64,000 bases of DNA from Rhodobacter sp. NTK016B. GTDB lineage: Bacteria; Pseudomonadota; Alphaproteobacteria; Rhodobacterales; Rhodobacteraceae. This document shows, in pieces, positions 54,299-64,000 of this stretch; positions within the stretch are counted from its first letter, which is position 1, and each line of letters opens with the position of its first letter. Below the pieces are notes generated by a model. That model did not search any database. It saw only the letters and a program-made list of their open reading frames with translations, and had not been told where the DNA came from. The stretch spans positions 186,001 through 250,000 of the forward strand of contig NZ_JAFKOK010000006.1 in NCBI RefSeq assembly GCF_017303295.1. The letters are read 5' to 3'. Both the position numbers and the translations under genes were made by a program.

Positions 54299-56104
54299 TC
54301 AGTACACGCGCGCTTTGGGCGCGATTTTCTTGAGTTCGATCCCGCCCTGATCCTGCGGGGTCAGCGGATCGACGACGACCGCGCGATAATCCAGCGTCAC
54401 ATTCGCCCCATCGACCCAGGACAGCGTGTGCTTGCGCCAGTTCTCGTCGTCGCGATTCGGATAATCCTCGTGCGCATGGGCGCCGCGCGATTCCTTGCGG
54501 GCTTCGGCACCGGTGATGGTGGCCATCGCGCAGGGCATGAGGTTTTCCAGCTCGAGCGTCTCCATCAGGTCGCTGTTCCACACGAGCGAGCGGTCGGTGA
54601 CCTGAATGTCGGCCATCTTGCCGGCGACGACCTTCATCTTCTCGACACCTTCGGCCAGCGTCTTGTCGGTGCGGAAGACAGCGGCATCGGCCTGCATGGT
54701 CTTCTGCATCTCCATCCGCAGCTCGGCGGTGGGGATCGAGCCGCTGGCATTGCGCAGACGGTCGAAACGCGCGAGCGCCTTGTCGACCGAAGCCTTCGAC
54801 GATTCGCGGTTGGCCGAGGCCGGATCGACGATCTCGCCCGCGCGAATCGCCGCCGCGCGGCCGAAGACCACAAGGTCGATCAGCGAGTTCGACCCAAGCC
54901 GGTTCGCGCCGTGAACCGAAGCGCAGCCCGCCTCGCCCACCGCCATCAGGCCGGGGGCCACGCGGTTGGGGTTTTCGGCATCGGCATTCAGCACTTCGCC
55001 CCAATAGTTCGTGGGGATGCCGCCCATATTGTAGTGAACGGTCGGCAGAACCGGGATCGGCTCTTTCGTGAGGTCAACGCCCGCGAAGATCCGCGCCGAT
55101 TCCGAGATGCCGGGCAGCCGCAGCGCCAGCGTTTCAGGCGGCAGGTGGTTGAGGTGCAGGTGGATGTGATCCTTGTTCGGGCCGACGCCGCGGCCTTCCC
55201 GGATCTCCATCGTCATGCAGCGCGACACCACATCGCGCGACGCAAGGTCCTTATAGGTCGGTGCGTACCGCTCCATGAAGCGCTCGCCTTCCGAGTTGGT
55301 CAGGTAACCGCCCTCGCCGCGCGCGCCTTCGGTGATCAGGCAGCCCGAGCCGTAGATCCCCGTCGGGTGGAACTGCACGAATTCCATGTCCTGCAGCGGC
55401 AGACCCGCGCGGGCCACCATGCCGTTGCCGTCGCCGGTGCAGGTATGCGCCGAGGTCGCGCTGAAATAGGCACGGCCATAGCCGCCGGTCGCCAGAACCG
55501 TCATCTTCGCGTTGAACTGGTGCAGCGTGCCGTCATCCAGTTTCCACGCCAGAACGCCGGTGCATTCACCGTCTTCCGACATCAGCAGGTCGATGGCGAA
55601 ATACTCGATGTAGAACTGCGCCTTCTCTTTCAGCGAGCGACCGTAGAGCGTGTGCAGGATCGCGTGCCCGGTCCGGTCCGCCGCCGCGCAGGTGCGCTGC
55701 ACGGGCGGGCCTTCGCCGAATTCGGTCGTGTGGCCGCCGAAGGGGCGCTGATAGATTTTGCCCTCTTCGGTACGCGAAAACGGCACACCGTAATGTTCCA
55801 GCTCATAGACCGCGGCGGGCGCCGAGCGCGCGAGGTATTCCATCGCATCCGTGTCGCCCAGCCAGTCCGACCCTTTCACGGTGTCGTACATGTGCCATTG
55901 CCAGTTGTCGGGGCCCATGTTGCTCAGGCTGGCGGCGATCCCGCCCTGGGCGGCGACCGTGTGCGAGCGGGTGGGGAAAACCTTGGTGATGCAGGCCGTT
56001 TTCAGCCCCTGCTCGGCCATGCCCAGCGTCGCGCGCAGACCGGCCCCGCCGGCGCCCACGACCACCACGTCATAAGTATGTTGTTCGATTTCATATGCAG
56101 ACAT
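54299..56104 (-). CDS. sdhA: Succinate dehydrogenase flavoprotein subunit
   Basis: A 601-residue flavoprotein that oxidises succinate to fumarate. The dinucleotide motif [10 protein letters not shown] is near residue 16. The covalent FAD histidine is in [18 protein letters not shown]. The active-site regions [30 protein letters not shown] and NYWGEV follow, and the C-terminus has the [23 protein letters not shown] signature. It lies 10 bases after sdhD and 14 bases before sdhB. Confidence 0.98.
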   Translation of the reverse strand: MSAYEIEQHTYDVVVVGAGGAGLRATLGMAEQGLKTACITKVFPTRSHTVAAQGGIAASLSNMGPDNWQWHMYDTVKGSDWLGDTDAMEYLARSAPAAVYELEHYGVPFSRTEEGKIYQRPFGGHTTEFGEGPPVQRTCAAADRTGHAILHTLYGRSLKEKAQFYIEYFAIDLLMSEDGECTGVLAWKLDDGTLHQFNAKMTVLATGGYGRAYFSATSAHTCTGDGNGMVARAGLPLQDMEFVQFHPTGIYGSGCLITEGARGEGGYLTNSEGERFMERYAPTYKDLASRDVVSRCMTMEIREGRGVGPNKDHIHLHLNHLPPETLALRLPGISESARIFAGVDLTKEPIPVLPTVHYNMGGIPTNYWGEVLNADAENPNRVAPGLMAVGEAGCASVHGANRLGSNSLIDLVVFGRAAAIRAGEIVDPASANRESSKASVDKALARFDRLRNASGSIPTAELRMEMQKTMQADAAVFRTDKTLAEGVEKMKVVAGKMADIQVTDRSLVWNSDLMETLELENLMPCAMATITGAEARKESRGAHAHEDYPNRDDENWRKHTLSWVDGANVTLDYRAVVVDPLTPQDQGGIELKKIAPKARVY

Positions 56105-56114
56105 TGGGTCGTCC

Positions 56115-56492
56115 TCAGGCGCTGAACAGGATTTTCGCGACGGCCAGAACGCCGGCGGCGCCCAGCACGAAGCTGAAGAATTTGCTCAGAACGATCAGCA
56201 CCAGCCGGGTGCCACCTTGGGTGTAATCTTCGATCACCACCTGGATGCCGATCGAAAAGTGCCAGCTCGCCACCAGAATGAAGAGCGCGGCGGTCAGCGC
56301 GTTGCCGAACTGGCTATAGGTCGCGACCAGCGCTTCGTAGCCACCGCCCAGCGCATTGGCAAAGGGGATCAGGAACAGGATCGCCAGCGGCACCAGCGCC
56401 ATCGCGGTGACGCGCTGAATCCAGAAATGACCGACGCCCTCACCGGCGCGGCCCAGACCCTGAACGCGGTTGTAATCGGTCTTGTAGCTCAT
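56115..56492 (-). CDS. sdhD: Succinate dehydrogenase membrane anchor SdhD
   Basis: A 125-residue anchor with three membrane helices. It starts [33 protein letters not shown], with the conserved heme/quinone-site residues in [15 protein letters not shown]. The start at 56492 is fixed by family alignment; the frame upstream crosses sdhC. It forms the quinone site with SdhC. Confidence 0.94.
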   Translation of the reverse strand: MSYKTDYNRVQGLGRAGEGVGHFWIQRVTAMALVPLAILFLIPFANALGGGYEALVATYSQFGNALTAALFILVASWHFSIGIQVVIEDYTQGGTRLVLIVLSKFFSFVLGAAGVLAVAKILFSA

Positions 56493-56503
56493 GTCCGCCC
56501 CCC

Positions 56504-56893
56504 TCACAGAATGACGATCAGCAGCGTCAGGATCGTCATCAGCACCGAGGCGCCGATCACGTACCAGTTCGACCGCGCAACGCTGCTCAGCTCGAATCCC
56601 TTGCCGAGATCGAAAACGAAATGGCGGATGCCGTTGGCGAGGTGGAACCACAGCGTCCAGAGCGCCGCCACCATCACCACAATGCCCAGCCAGCTCGACA
56701 GCAGCCAATCGGCGGTTGCGAAATAATCGGGCGAATAAGCGCCCGCGACAAACCACCAGACGATCAGCAGCAGCGCACCGCCAAGGGCGACGCCGGTGAT
56801 CCGGGTCATGATGGAAATCACCGCGACCAGCGGAAGACGATAAATCTGCAGGTGCGGGGAAAGCGGCCGGTTGCCCCGGTTCACGTCAGCCAT
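56504..56893 (-). CDS. sdhC: Succinate dehydrogenase cytochrome b556 subunit SdhC
   Basis: A 129-residue anchor with three helices and the SdhC signature NRPLSPHLQIYRLP near the start. The heme-ligand region is LWFHLANGIRHFVFDLGKGF. It is the first gene of sdhCDAB. The start at 56893 follows GAGAGGG; a strong hairpin stands 25 bases upstream in the leader, and two GTGATCAC palindromes are further upstream. Confidence 0.95.
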   Translation of the reverse strand: MADVNRGNRPLSPHLQIYRLPLVAVISIMTRITGVALGGALLLIVWWFVAGAYSPDYFATADWLLSSWLGIVVMVAALWTLWFHLANGIRHFVFDLGKGFELSSVARSNWYVIGASVLMTILTLLIVIL

Positions 56894-56917
56894 GGGTATC
56901 CCTCTCTCTTGGCGCGC

Positions 56918-56947
56918 CCGGCCTTGGCGCACTCCGCCAAGGGCCGG
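56918..56947 (-). promoter_or_regulatory. Stable hairpin in the sdhC leader
   Basis: CCGGCC-TTGGCG pairs with CGCCAA-G-GGCCGG around a five-base loop, leaving one bulged base. It ends 25 bases before the sdhC start and just before its ribosome site. It may protect the mRNA or attenuate transcription; there is no T run, so it is not a plain terminator. Confidence 0.5.
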
Positions 56948-57047
56948 CTGGCTCACGCCTTCAATAGCGGATTTTTCGCTCAAGTCACGCAGGCATTTGC
57001 TGCAATGCCGCAGGAATCCCGCCGCAATTGGTAAAAATCCGGTCATT

Positions 57048-57076
57048 GTGATCACGCCGGGAAATGGTGTGATCAC
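57048..57076. promoter_or_regulatory. Pair of GTGATCAC palindromes upstream of sdhC
   Basis: GTGATCAC at 57048-57055 and again at 57069-57076 (within TGTGATCACA), with centres exactly 21 bp apart, two turns of the helix. They lie between the mch stop (57094) and sdhC, 155-183 bases upstream of the sdhC start. The same octamer lies upstream of mdh. A dimeric regulator bound on one helix face is the natural reading; its identity is unknown. Confidence 0.55.
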
Positions 57077-57093
57077 ATGATACCGGTATCAGC

Positions 57094-58119
57094 TCAGGCC
57101 GGGATCAACGCCCAGTAATCGAGGTCCAGCAGCACATCGGGGGCGTATTTCCCGTCCGCGCCGCGCAAAACATGGCCCGGTCCCGCACTCGCCACCAGCC
57201 GCAACCGGATCGCGCCGACACCCGGCACGGCGGTCTCGGCCTTGTCCAGAACTTCGGACCAGGCCCGGACGGTCATGCCGCTGAAACAGGGATTGGCATG
57301 AGCGCCGCCATTGATCGCGACGATCATCTGCGCATTGGCCAGCCCGTTGAAGGATAGAGCGCGCGCAAGGCTGATGACATGCCCGCCATAAATCAGCCGC
57401 TTGCCGTCCTCGCGATGCGTGGCGTCGAAATGCACCTTCGCGGTGTTCTGCCACAGGCGCGTCGCCAGCATATGCTCGGCCTCCTCGACGGTGACGCCGT
57501 CGACATGCTCGATCACCTCGCCCAATGCGTAATCGCCCATCCGATAGCGCTCGCCCGCCAGCTCGGCATCGTAGTCATCAAAGCGCAGCCCCTCGGGCAC
57601 GATCAGGTCACCGGGCGCCACCGCCTTGGCCAGCTCAGGCACCAATGTCGCGGGCGCCGGCGCGTCCGGGTCGCGCTTGCGCACCATCACCCAGCGCACG
57701 TAGTCCAGCACCGCCTCGCCGCGCTGGTTCGTGCCGGTCGTGCGCACATAGACCACGCCCGATTTGCCGTTTGAATTCTGCTTGAGCCCGATCACTTCCG
57801 AGGCCGAGCTCAGCGTGTCGCCGGGATAGACCGGCTTCAGGAAACGCCCCTCGGCATAGCCCAGATTGGCCACCGCGTTGAGGCTGATGTCGGGCACGGA
57901 CTTGCCGAACACGGTATGGAAAACGATCAGGTCATCCAGCGGGCTTTGCGGCAGACCACAGGACCGCGCGAAGTCATCCGAGGAATAAAGCGCCCCGCGC
58001 GCCGGATAAAGCGCATGATAAAGCGCGCGCTCGCCCCCCGACAACGTGCGCGGCACCGCGTGCCGGATCACCTGCCCGATCGCGTAATCCTCGAAAAACC
58101 GCCCCGGATTCGTCTTCAC
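57094..58119 (-). CDS. mch: Mesaconyl-CoA hydratase (beta-methylmalyl-CoA dehydratase)
   Basis: A 341-residue double MaoC-like hydratase that hydrates mesaconyl-CoA to beta-methylmalyl-CoA in the ethylmalonyl-CoA pathway. The first half (KTNPGRFFEDYAIGQVI) and the second half (RYRMGDYALGEVIEHVDGVTVEEAEHM; YGGHVISLARALSFNG) match the Rhodobacter enzyme as I recall it. Two GTG starts are possible. I use 58119 because AAGGGGG precedes it; the one at 58137 overlaps the intergenic repeat. Location beside malyl-CoA thioesterase, sdh and mdh supports the call. Confidence 0.88.
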   Translation of the reverse strand: MKTNPGRFFEDYAIGQVIRHAVPRTLSGGERALYHALYPARGALYSSDDFARSCGLPQSPLDDLIVFHTVFGKSVPDISLNAVANLGYAEGRFLKPVYPGDTLSSASEVIGLKQNSNGKSGVVYVRTTGTNQRGEAVLDYVRWVMVRKRDPDAPAPATLVPELAKAVAPGDLIVPEGLRFDDYDAELAGERYRMGDYALGEVIEHVDGVTVEEAEHMLATRLWQNTAKVHFDATHREDGKRLIYGGHVISLARALSFNGLANAQMIVAINGGAHANPCFSGMTVRAWSEVLDKAETAVPGVGAIRLRLVASAGPGHVLRGADGKYAPDVLLDLDYWALIPA

Positions 58120-58132
58120 GGCCCGCGCCCCC

Positions 58133-58192
58133 TTCACTTTGTCTCAAATACTCCACGGGGGTCCGGGGGTGTGAAACCCCCGGTTCCGCCCT
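58133..58192 (-). repeat. Dispersed intergenic repeat, copy 5 (degenerate)
   Basis: Minus-strand copy between the DUF1737 stop and mch. It contains GGGGGTTTCACACCCCC, then a C-run, GTGGAGTATTTGAGA and CAAAGTG. The core differs (GGAGTATTT for GGATATTT), but the layout is the same. Confidence 0.6.
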
Positions 58193-58195
58193 GTC

Positions 58196-58399
58196 TCATT
58201 GCTCGCCCAGCTTGGTTTCGGGCGTGTAGGTGCCGGGCGCATCCTTCACCACCGCCTGCGCGCAGCGCATCACGCCGCGTTGGGTGTCGAAGGCGTAAGA
58301 GGGCGAGCCGTGCAGAACCCATCCCTTGTTCAGCGCCGCCGTGACCTTGTGGCAAAAGGCCGAGGTGTCGTCCTCGGTCAGCAACCGATAGAGTTTCAT
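58196..58399 (-). CDS. DUF1737 small protein
   Basis: A 67-residue protein, MKLYRLLTEDDTSAFCHKVTAALNKGWVLHGSPSYAFD..., of the DUF1737 family: one helix and a beta hairpin with the conserved GW-x-LHG-P segment. The function is unknown; relatives are often encoded beside metabolic enzymes. It lies 16 bases after the NnrU-type gene in the mcl2-mch strand-run. Two cysteines are not in a metal motif. Confidence 0.78.
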   Translation of the reverse strand: MKLYRLLTEDDTSAFCHKVTAALNKGWVLHGSPSYAFDTQRGVMRCAQAVVKDAPGTYTPETKLGEQ

Positions 58400-58415
58400 C
58401 GCATGCTATCCTTCC

Positions 58416-58970
58416 TCAGCCCCAGGGCTGATAGCCCAGCAGGATGTGGATATAGCCGACCACACCGACAAGCAGCACCGCGCCGACGATGGCGCCGATT
58501 TCCTTGCCCTTGTTGGTGGGGGCGGTGGACTTCACCCAGACCGGTTCCTGACGGTTGATATAGCCGACCTCGACCTGCGCCCAGATGAACAGACCGCCGA
58601 ACAGGATCAGGCTGGCCAGATCACCGTTCACCATGAGATGCGCGATCGACCACAGCCGCACGCCCCAAAGCTGCGGGTGGCGCACGATCTTGGTGGCGTT
58701 GGTCTTCATCCCCGACGCGGCGAACAGATAGAAGGCCAGCAGCATCAGCAGGTTATTGAGGTGCACCAGGCTGCGCGATTCCGGCCAGATCTGGTCATAG
58801 GGCGCCCAGCGATAGCCCAGCACCATCAGCACGATGCCGATCAACGATACCAGCGCGACGATCCCGCGCCCGGCATTCCCGGCCCGCGCACGGCTTTCCG
58901 GCGCGGCCCGCTTCCACAAATGGCTTCCCGACCAGGCCAGAAGGCCCAGTATCAGTAGCGTATATCCCAT
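58416..58970 (-). CDS. NnrU-family membrane protein (second copy)
   Basis: A 184-residue membrane protein with about five helices and the family segment KIVRHPQLWGVRLWSIAHLMVNGDLASLILFGGLF. Its ATG overlaps the mcl2 stop by one base (TGATG), so it is tightly coupled to a CoA-ester enzyme. It is shorter than the copy at 6828-7514 and only distantly similar. The link to central carbon metabolism is by position only. Confidence 0.83.
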   Translation of the reverse strand: MGYTLLILGLLAWSGSHLWKRAAPESRARAGNAGRGIVALVSLIGIVLMVLGYRWAPYDQIWPESRSLVHLNNLLMLLAFYLFAASGMKTNATKIVRHPQLWGVRLWSIAHLMVNGDLASLILFGGLFIWAQVEVGYINRQEPVWVKSTAPTNKGKEIGAIVGAVLLVGVVGYIHILLGYQPWG

Positions 58971-59845
58971 CAGCCCATAGCCTTCTGCAATTGTTCAATC
59001 GCCTCGGCACGCGACAGCACCTGCCGGGCGGTGACAATATGCAGGTTCTCGACGATCTTGCCATCCACTACGGCGACGCCCTCGCCCCGCGCGGTCGCGG
59101 CGTCGAAGGCCTCGATCTGGCGGCGGGCAAGCGCGATGGCCGCATCGTCGGGCGCAAAGACCGTATTGGCGATCTCAAGCTGCGCGGGATGGATCAGCGT
59201 CTTGCCGTCAAAGCCCAGATCGCGCCCCTGTTCGCATTCAGCGCGCAGACCCGCGTCATCCTTGAAGGCATTATAGACGCCATCGACCGCGACGATGCCC
59301 GCCGCGCGCGCTGCCATCAGGCAGGTCTGCAGGGCGTATTGCATCGGAAGCCGGTCGGCGCGGAACCGGCAGCCCAGCTCTTTCGCCAGATCGTTGGTGC
59401 CCATCACGAAGCCCGCCATCCGCGGCGCACGGGCAATCGCGCCCGCATTGAGCACGCCGTCGGGCGTTTCCATCATCGCCCATATAGAGGTGTCGGCGGT
59501 TTCGGGCCGGGCATCGAGGATCTTCGCCACCGCTTCGACATCGCCGGGCGCGTTCACCTTGGGCAGCAGCAACGCCTCGGGCCGGGCGGCGGCGAGCGTG
59601 TCGAGATCGGCGCGCCCCCATTTGGTGTCCATCCCGTTCACCCGCACCAGCTTGGCGCGCGGGCCGTAATCGGTACTGGCCAGCGTTTCGGCCAGCAGGG
59701 TGCGGGCCTTCGCCTTTTCCTCGACCGCGACTGCGTCTTCCAGATCGAAGATGATCGCATCGGCGGCAAGCCCGCGCGCCTTTTCCAGCGCGCGCTCTTT
59801 CGAGCCGGGGATATAAAGGACGGAACGAAACGGGCGGCTGTCCAT
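58970..59845 (-). CDS. mcl2: (3S)-malyl-CoA thioesterase (Mcl2-type, CitE-like)
   Basis: A 291-residue CitE/HpcH-like TIM-barrel protein, MDSRPFRSVLYIPGSKERALEKARGLAADAIIFDLEDAV..., with conserved metal/CoA residues in IWAMMETPDGVLNAGAI and GFVMGTNDLAKELG. In Rhodobacter the close homologue hydrolyses malyl-CoA to malate, the last step of the ethylmalonyl-CoA route, and lies near mdh and mch as here. A CoA-ester lyase activity is the alternative. The start at 59845 has GGAG upstream. Confidence 0.82.
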   Translation of the reverse strand: MDSRPFRSVLYIPGSKERALEKARGLAADAIIFDLEDAVAVEEKAKARTLLAETLASTDYGPRAKLVRVNGMDTKWGRADLDTLAAARPEALLLPKVNAPGDVEAVAKILDARPETADTSIWAMMETPDGVLNAGAIARAPRMAGFVMGTNDLAKELGCRFRADRLPMQYALQTCLMAARAAGIVAVDGVYNAFKDDAGLRAECEQGRDLGFDGKTLIHPAQLEIANTVFAPDDAAIALARRQIEAFDAATARGEGVAVVDGKIVENLHIVTARQVLSRAEAIEQLQKAMG

Positions 59846-60007
59846 GGTGGTCTCCGGGTCTCTTTGAAACAATCTTGCGCGCAAACCACCAGATTCGGAC
59901 ACATTAGGCAAGTGTTAAAATTCTGCGGCGCAGAGAGGGCGATCGCGTAGCCATTCTTTATCCATGATCGGCCACGCTGAGCGGGTCGCAACCGAAAGGA
60001 CCCGATC

Positions 60008-60294
60008 ATGCGCCTTCTCCTGCTTCTTTCGTTTCTGCTGCCGGTCCCCGCTTTGGCGCAGGTGCTTCCCTGCGCCCCGCGCGAGCGCGTGCTGGAATTC
60101 GTGATGGATCAGCGCGGCGAAAGGCGGCTCGCCACCGGCGACGCGCGCGGCAACGCCACGATCGAACTGTTCGCCAGCGACGACGGGGGCTGGAGCCTGT
60201 TGTTGAACCTGCCCGATGGCCGCAGCTGCCTGCTGGCCAATGGCGGTAATTTCCGCGCCCTGCCCGAATTGCAGCCCGCACGCGGGAACCCAAC

Positions 60295-60298
<4 letters not shown>
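60008..60298 (+). CDS. Small secreted protein of unknown function
   Basis: A 96-residue protein with a signal peptide (MRLLLLLSFLLPVPALAQ, cleavage after LAQ) and a short mature beta-rich domain, with two cysteines in LPCAPRE and GRSCLLANGG that could pair. The pattern resembles other small periplasmic proteins of Rhodobacterales, but I know no name. Its TGA is embedded in the GTGATCAC palindrome that lies upstream of mdh. Confidence 0.72.
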
Positions 60299-61408
<1,110 letters not shown>

Positions 61409-61430
61409 GCCACACGACCTGATCGCATGA

Positions 61431-61462
61431 AGGGGCGCGTCCGGCCGGGCGCGCCCTTTTGC
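61431..61462 (+). terminator. Rho-independent terminator after mdh
   Basis: Stem GGGCGCG / CGCGCCC with a GC-rich ten-base loop, followed by TTTTGCGTT. It lies 23 bases after the mdh stop. Confidence 0.78.
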
Positions 61463-61569
61463 GTTGAGGCGGGCGGTGTGACCGCAGGCTCCGGCCCGTG
61501 CGGCGTTGACAGCGCCGGTCCGCTGGGCTCACATAAGCCCGCGACACGGGAGAGGAGGCCCGTTCCGCC

Positions 61570-62757
61570 ATGTCCCAGACCCTGACCGCCGATGCCCGCC
61601 CGGCCCCCGTTTTCGAGATCGATCCGGCGGCCTTCTGGCACGATCCCTATCCGACGCTCAGACGTATGCGCGACGAGGCCCCGGTGGCCTTCGTGCCACA
61701 GCTGGGCGCGGTGCTGATGACCCGGCGCGACGATATCTTCGTCAACGAGAAGAAAACCGAGATCTTCTCGTCCGATCAGCCCGGCGGGCTGATGAATGTG
61801 CTGATGGGCCAGAACATGATGCGCAAGGACGGCGAGGCGCATAAGGCCGAACGCGCGGCGATCTTTCCGACCGTCTCGCCCCGGACGGTGCGCGACGTAT
61901 GGAAAGCGCAGTTCGAAAGCGCCACCGAGGCGGTGCTCGAGCGCGTCCGCCCGCTGGGCCGTGCCAATATGGTGACCGATATCGCCATGCCGATCTCGGG
62001 CGAGGCGCTGAAATGCATCACCGGCCTGACGCAGATCGGCTGGGCCGAGATGGACCGCGTAAGCCAGGGCATGATGGACGGCATCGCCAATTACGCCGGC
62101 GACCCTGAGGTCGAGGCGCGCTGCAACGACTGCACCGCCGCCATCGACCGCTATATCGACGAACGCATGCCCGCGCTGCAGGCCGCACCCGACCATTCGC
62201 TTCTGTCGGTCCAGATGCAGGCGGGACTGCCTGAGCGGCAGATCCGCGCCAATGTGAAGCTGGCGATCTCGGGCGGGCAGAACGAGCCGCGCGACGTGAT
62301 CGGCGGCGCGGCATGGGCGCTGCTGACCCATCCCGAGGCGTTGCGCAGCGTGATGGCGGGTCAGGTGGGCTGGATACAGGTCTTTGACGAATACACCCGC
62401 TGGATCGCGCCCATTGGCATGTCGCCCCGCCGCATCGCGCGCGCGCACGTGGTAGAGGGCGTTGCGCTGCAGCCCGAGGACCGGCTGTTCTTCATGTTCG
62501 GATCGGCCAATCGCGACGAGCGCATCTTCGACGATCCCGACCGCTTCGACCTGACCCGCGATTGCGGGCCTTCGATCGCCTTCGGCGCGGGTCCGCATTT
62601 CTGCGCCGGCGCCTGGGCCGCGCGCTGCCTTGTTGCCGAGGTGGCGCTGCCGATGATCTTCGACCGTCTGCCGGGCCTGCGTCTGGACGGCGCGGTGCCG
62701 TTCGGCGGCTGGGCGTTCCGTGGCCCGCTGCGGATGCCGGTGGCCTGGGACGTATAG
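61570..62757 (+). CDS. Cytochrome P450 with atypical I helix
   Basis: A 395-residue soluble bacterial P450. The heme-binding loop is FGAGPHFCAGAWAAR, with Cys345 as the iron ligand, and the K-helix ExxR is in FDEYTRW. In the I helix, where most P450s have A/G-G-x-D/E-T, this one reads SGGQNEPRD (about 234-242), so the acid-alcohol pair that protonates bound oxygen is replaced by Asn238-Glu239-Pro240. No ferredoxin or reductase is nearby. The substrate is unknown. Confidence 0.9.
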   Translation: MSQTLTADARPAPVFEIDPAAFWHDPYPTLRRMRDEAPVAFVPQLGAVLMTRRDDIFVNEKKTEIFSSDQPGGLMNVLMGQNMMRKDGEAHKAERAAIFPTVSPRTVRDVWKAQFESATEAVLERVRPLGRANMVTDIAMPISGEALKCITGLTQIGWAEMDRVSQGMMDGIANYAGDPEVEARCNDCTAAIDRYIDERMPALQAAPDHSLLSVQMQAGLPERQIRANVKLAISGGQNEPRDVIGGAAWALLTHPEALRSVMAGQVGWIQVFDEYTRWIAPIGMSPRRIARAHVVEGVALQPEDRLFFMFGSANRDERIFDDPDRFDLTRDCGPSIAFGAGPHFCAGAWAARCLVAEVALPMIFDRLPGLRLDGAVPFGGWAFRGPLRMPVAWDV

Positions 62758-62814
62758 AGAGGGGTTTCGCCCTCGGACCCGCCTGCCTGCGGCAGACGAC
62801 CCCTCGGACGACCG

Positions 62815-62868
62815 GCCGGGGGGCGCTGCCCCCCGGACCCCCCGGGATATTTCCGGATTAAAGATGAG
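62815..62868 (+). repeat. Dispersed intergenic repeat, copy 6
   Basis: After the P450 stop: GGGGGGC-GCT-GCCCCCC hairpin, then a C-run, GGGATATTTCCGG and ATTAAAGATG. The core is nearly the same as copy 2. It precedes pepT. Confidence 0.75.
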
Positions 62869-62952
62869 GGCTGGGCGCGCGCCGAATTCGGGCGGATGCT
62901 TGACTTGCTTACCGTGGGCGGGCCTGATCGGCGGAAAACCGGAGGCCCTGAC

Positions 62953-64000
62953 ATGACCGATCTCACCGAGGAACTGATCGAGCGGCTGGTCCGTTACTGC
63001 GCGATCGACAGCCAGTCGGATGCCGATAGCCCCCGCGCGCCCTCGACCGCGATCCAGCTCGACATGCAGCGGTTGCTGGTGGAGGAGCTGACCGCCATGG
63101 GCGCCGAGGACGTCACCCTGACCGATTACGGCGCGGTGCTGGCCACGATCCCGGGCACGGCCGAGGGGCCGGTGGTGGGATTTCTGGCCCATGTCGATAC
63201 CGCGCCGCAATTCAATGCCACCGGCGTGAAGCCGCGCGTCATCCGGGGTTATAATGGCGGGGCGATCACCTATCCCGACGATCCGTCGCTGAGCCTGACG
63301 CCCGACGCGTTTCCCTATCTGGGCGAGAAGCGGGGCCATGACATTGTCACCGCCTCGGGGCTGACCCTGTTGGGGGCGGACGACAAGGCGGGCGTGGCGA
63401 TCCTGATGAGCGCCGCGCGGCAGATGCTGGCCGATCCGTCGATTCGCCGTCCGACCCTGCGGCTGGCCTTCACCCCGGACGAAGAGATCGGGCGCGGCGT
63501 GGATGCGCGGCTGCCCGCGGATCTGGGGGCGGAATTCGCCTATACCTTCGATGGCGGCAAGGTAGGGGAGATCGAGGACGAGACCTTCTCGGCCGATGGT
63601 GCTGTGGTGACGATCAAGGGCGTGTCGATTCATCCGGGATATGCGACCGGAAAGCTGGTGAACGCGATTCATCTGGCCGCACGGATCATCGAGACCCTGC
63701 CGCAGGCGACGATGACGCCCGAGACCACGGGGGGCCGCGACGGCTTCATCCATGCCACGGATATGGAGGGCGGCGCGTCCGAGATGCGCCTCAAGCTCAT
63801 CATCCGCGATTTCGAACGCGACGGGCTCGAACAGAAAGGGGCGATTCTGCGCAAGGTCTGCGAGGCCGTCGCCGCGACCGAGCCCCGCGCCACGATAACC
63901 TGCGAGATCACGCCCCAGTACCGGAATATGCGCTACTGGCTGGAAGACGACATGACCCCGGTCGACCTGGCCCGCGATTCTGCCCGCGATATCGGTCTTG
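62953..64000 (+). CDS. pepT: Peptidase T (tripeptidase), 3' end cut by window
   Basis: The first 349 codons of an M20-family aminotripeptidase, open to the window edge. It starts MTDLTEELIERLVRYCAIDSQSD after GGAGG. The di-zinc site is visible as HVDTAP (His80, Asp82), GADDKAG and TPDEEIGRG, with the later FDGGKVGEIEDETFSADGA and KGVSIHPGYA segments typical of PepT. It releases the N-terminal residue of tripeptides. The frame is on the plus strand; long minus-strand open frames across it are compositional shadows. Confidence 0.94.
   Translation, partial: MTDLTEELIERLVRYCAIDSQSDADSPRAPSTAIQLDMQRLLVEELTAMGAEDVTLTDYGAVLATIPGTAEGPVVGFLAHVDTAPQFNATGVKPRVIRGYNGGAITYPDDPSLSLTPDAFPYLGEKRGHDIVTASGLTLLGADDKAGVAILMSAARQMLADPSIRRPTLRLAFTPDEEIGRGVDARLPADLGAEFAYTFDGGKVGEIEDETFSADGAVVTIKGVSIHPGYATGKLVNAIHLAARIIETLPQATMTPETTGGRDGFIHATDMEGGASEMRLKLIIRDFERDGLEQKGAILRKVCEAVAATEPRATITCEITPQYRNMRYWLEDDMTPVDLARDSARDIGL

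Overview
The window is a GC-rich, gene-dense piece of an alphaproteobacterial chromosome, most likely a member of the Rhodobacterales (Rhodobacter/Roseobacter group). The evidence is: an F0 operon with paired b' and b subunits and no adjacent F1 genes; the FlaF/FlbT flagellin regulators; mesaconyl-CoA hydratase and malyl-CoA thioesterase of the ethylmalonyl-CoA pathway placed beside succinate and malate dehydrogenase; a BioMNY biotin transporter; and a GC-hairpin/GGATATTT/AAAGATG intergenic repeat of a kind I associate with this order. I see no prophage, transposase, CRISPR array, tRNA or rRNA. Both ends cut genes: atpB at the left, pepT at the right.

Layout. 1-1830: F0 ATP synthase genes atpB(partial)-atpE-b'-b, closed by a terminator. 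1891-4538: a split MnmC system (FAD oxidoreductase and MnmD methyltransferase, divergent) and an EamA permease. 4615-12906: mostly single housekeeping or accessory genes (GMC oxidoreductase, NnrU-type membrane protein, tag, CPBP protease, accD-folC, CoxG-like protein, orphan response regulator). 12990-16439: smc. 16605-17518: two GNAT acetyltransferases. 17561-19423: a small candidate sulfur locus with two ATTC-N8-GAAT palindromes, a TsoY-like membrane protein and an exported DsrE-like protein. 19478-22054: fmt plus three tandem peptide deformylase paralogues, two of them with broken active sites. 22207-31947: patB, a Xi-class glutathione transferase, a tannase-family esterase, an MBL hydrolase, bioMNY, and a divergent yeiH/LysR pair.

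32012-41087: the replication block gyrB, (small genes), recF, dnaN, dnaA, rpsT, all on the minus strand. 41274-45406: enoyl-CoA hydratase, mutM, ubiE-ubiB. 45659-52897: a flagellar block. FlgD and FliK are on the minus strand; FlgJ-like, FlgN-like, flagellin, FlaF, FlbT and a DUF1217 protein are on the plus strand. The flagellin leader carries two consecutive perfect hairpins. 52898-53504 is a gap of about 0.6 kb with no gene. 53505-61408: a central-carbon cluster, sdhB-A-D-C, mesaconyl-CoA hydratase, DUF1737, NnrU-type protein, malyl-CoA thioesterase (all minus), then a small secreted protein and mdh (plus). 61570-64000: a cytochrome P450 with an unusual I helix and the start of pepT.

The most unusual signals are the paired sulfide-repressor-type operators at 17561-17605; GTGATCAC palindromes upstream of both sdhC and mdh; the degenerate deformylases; the same-sense placement of the intergenic repeat after stop codons; and the flagellin leader hairpins. 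All functional statements rest on reading motifs and gene order by eye; no database search was run.
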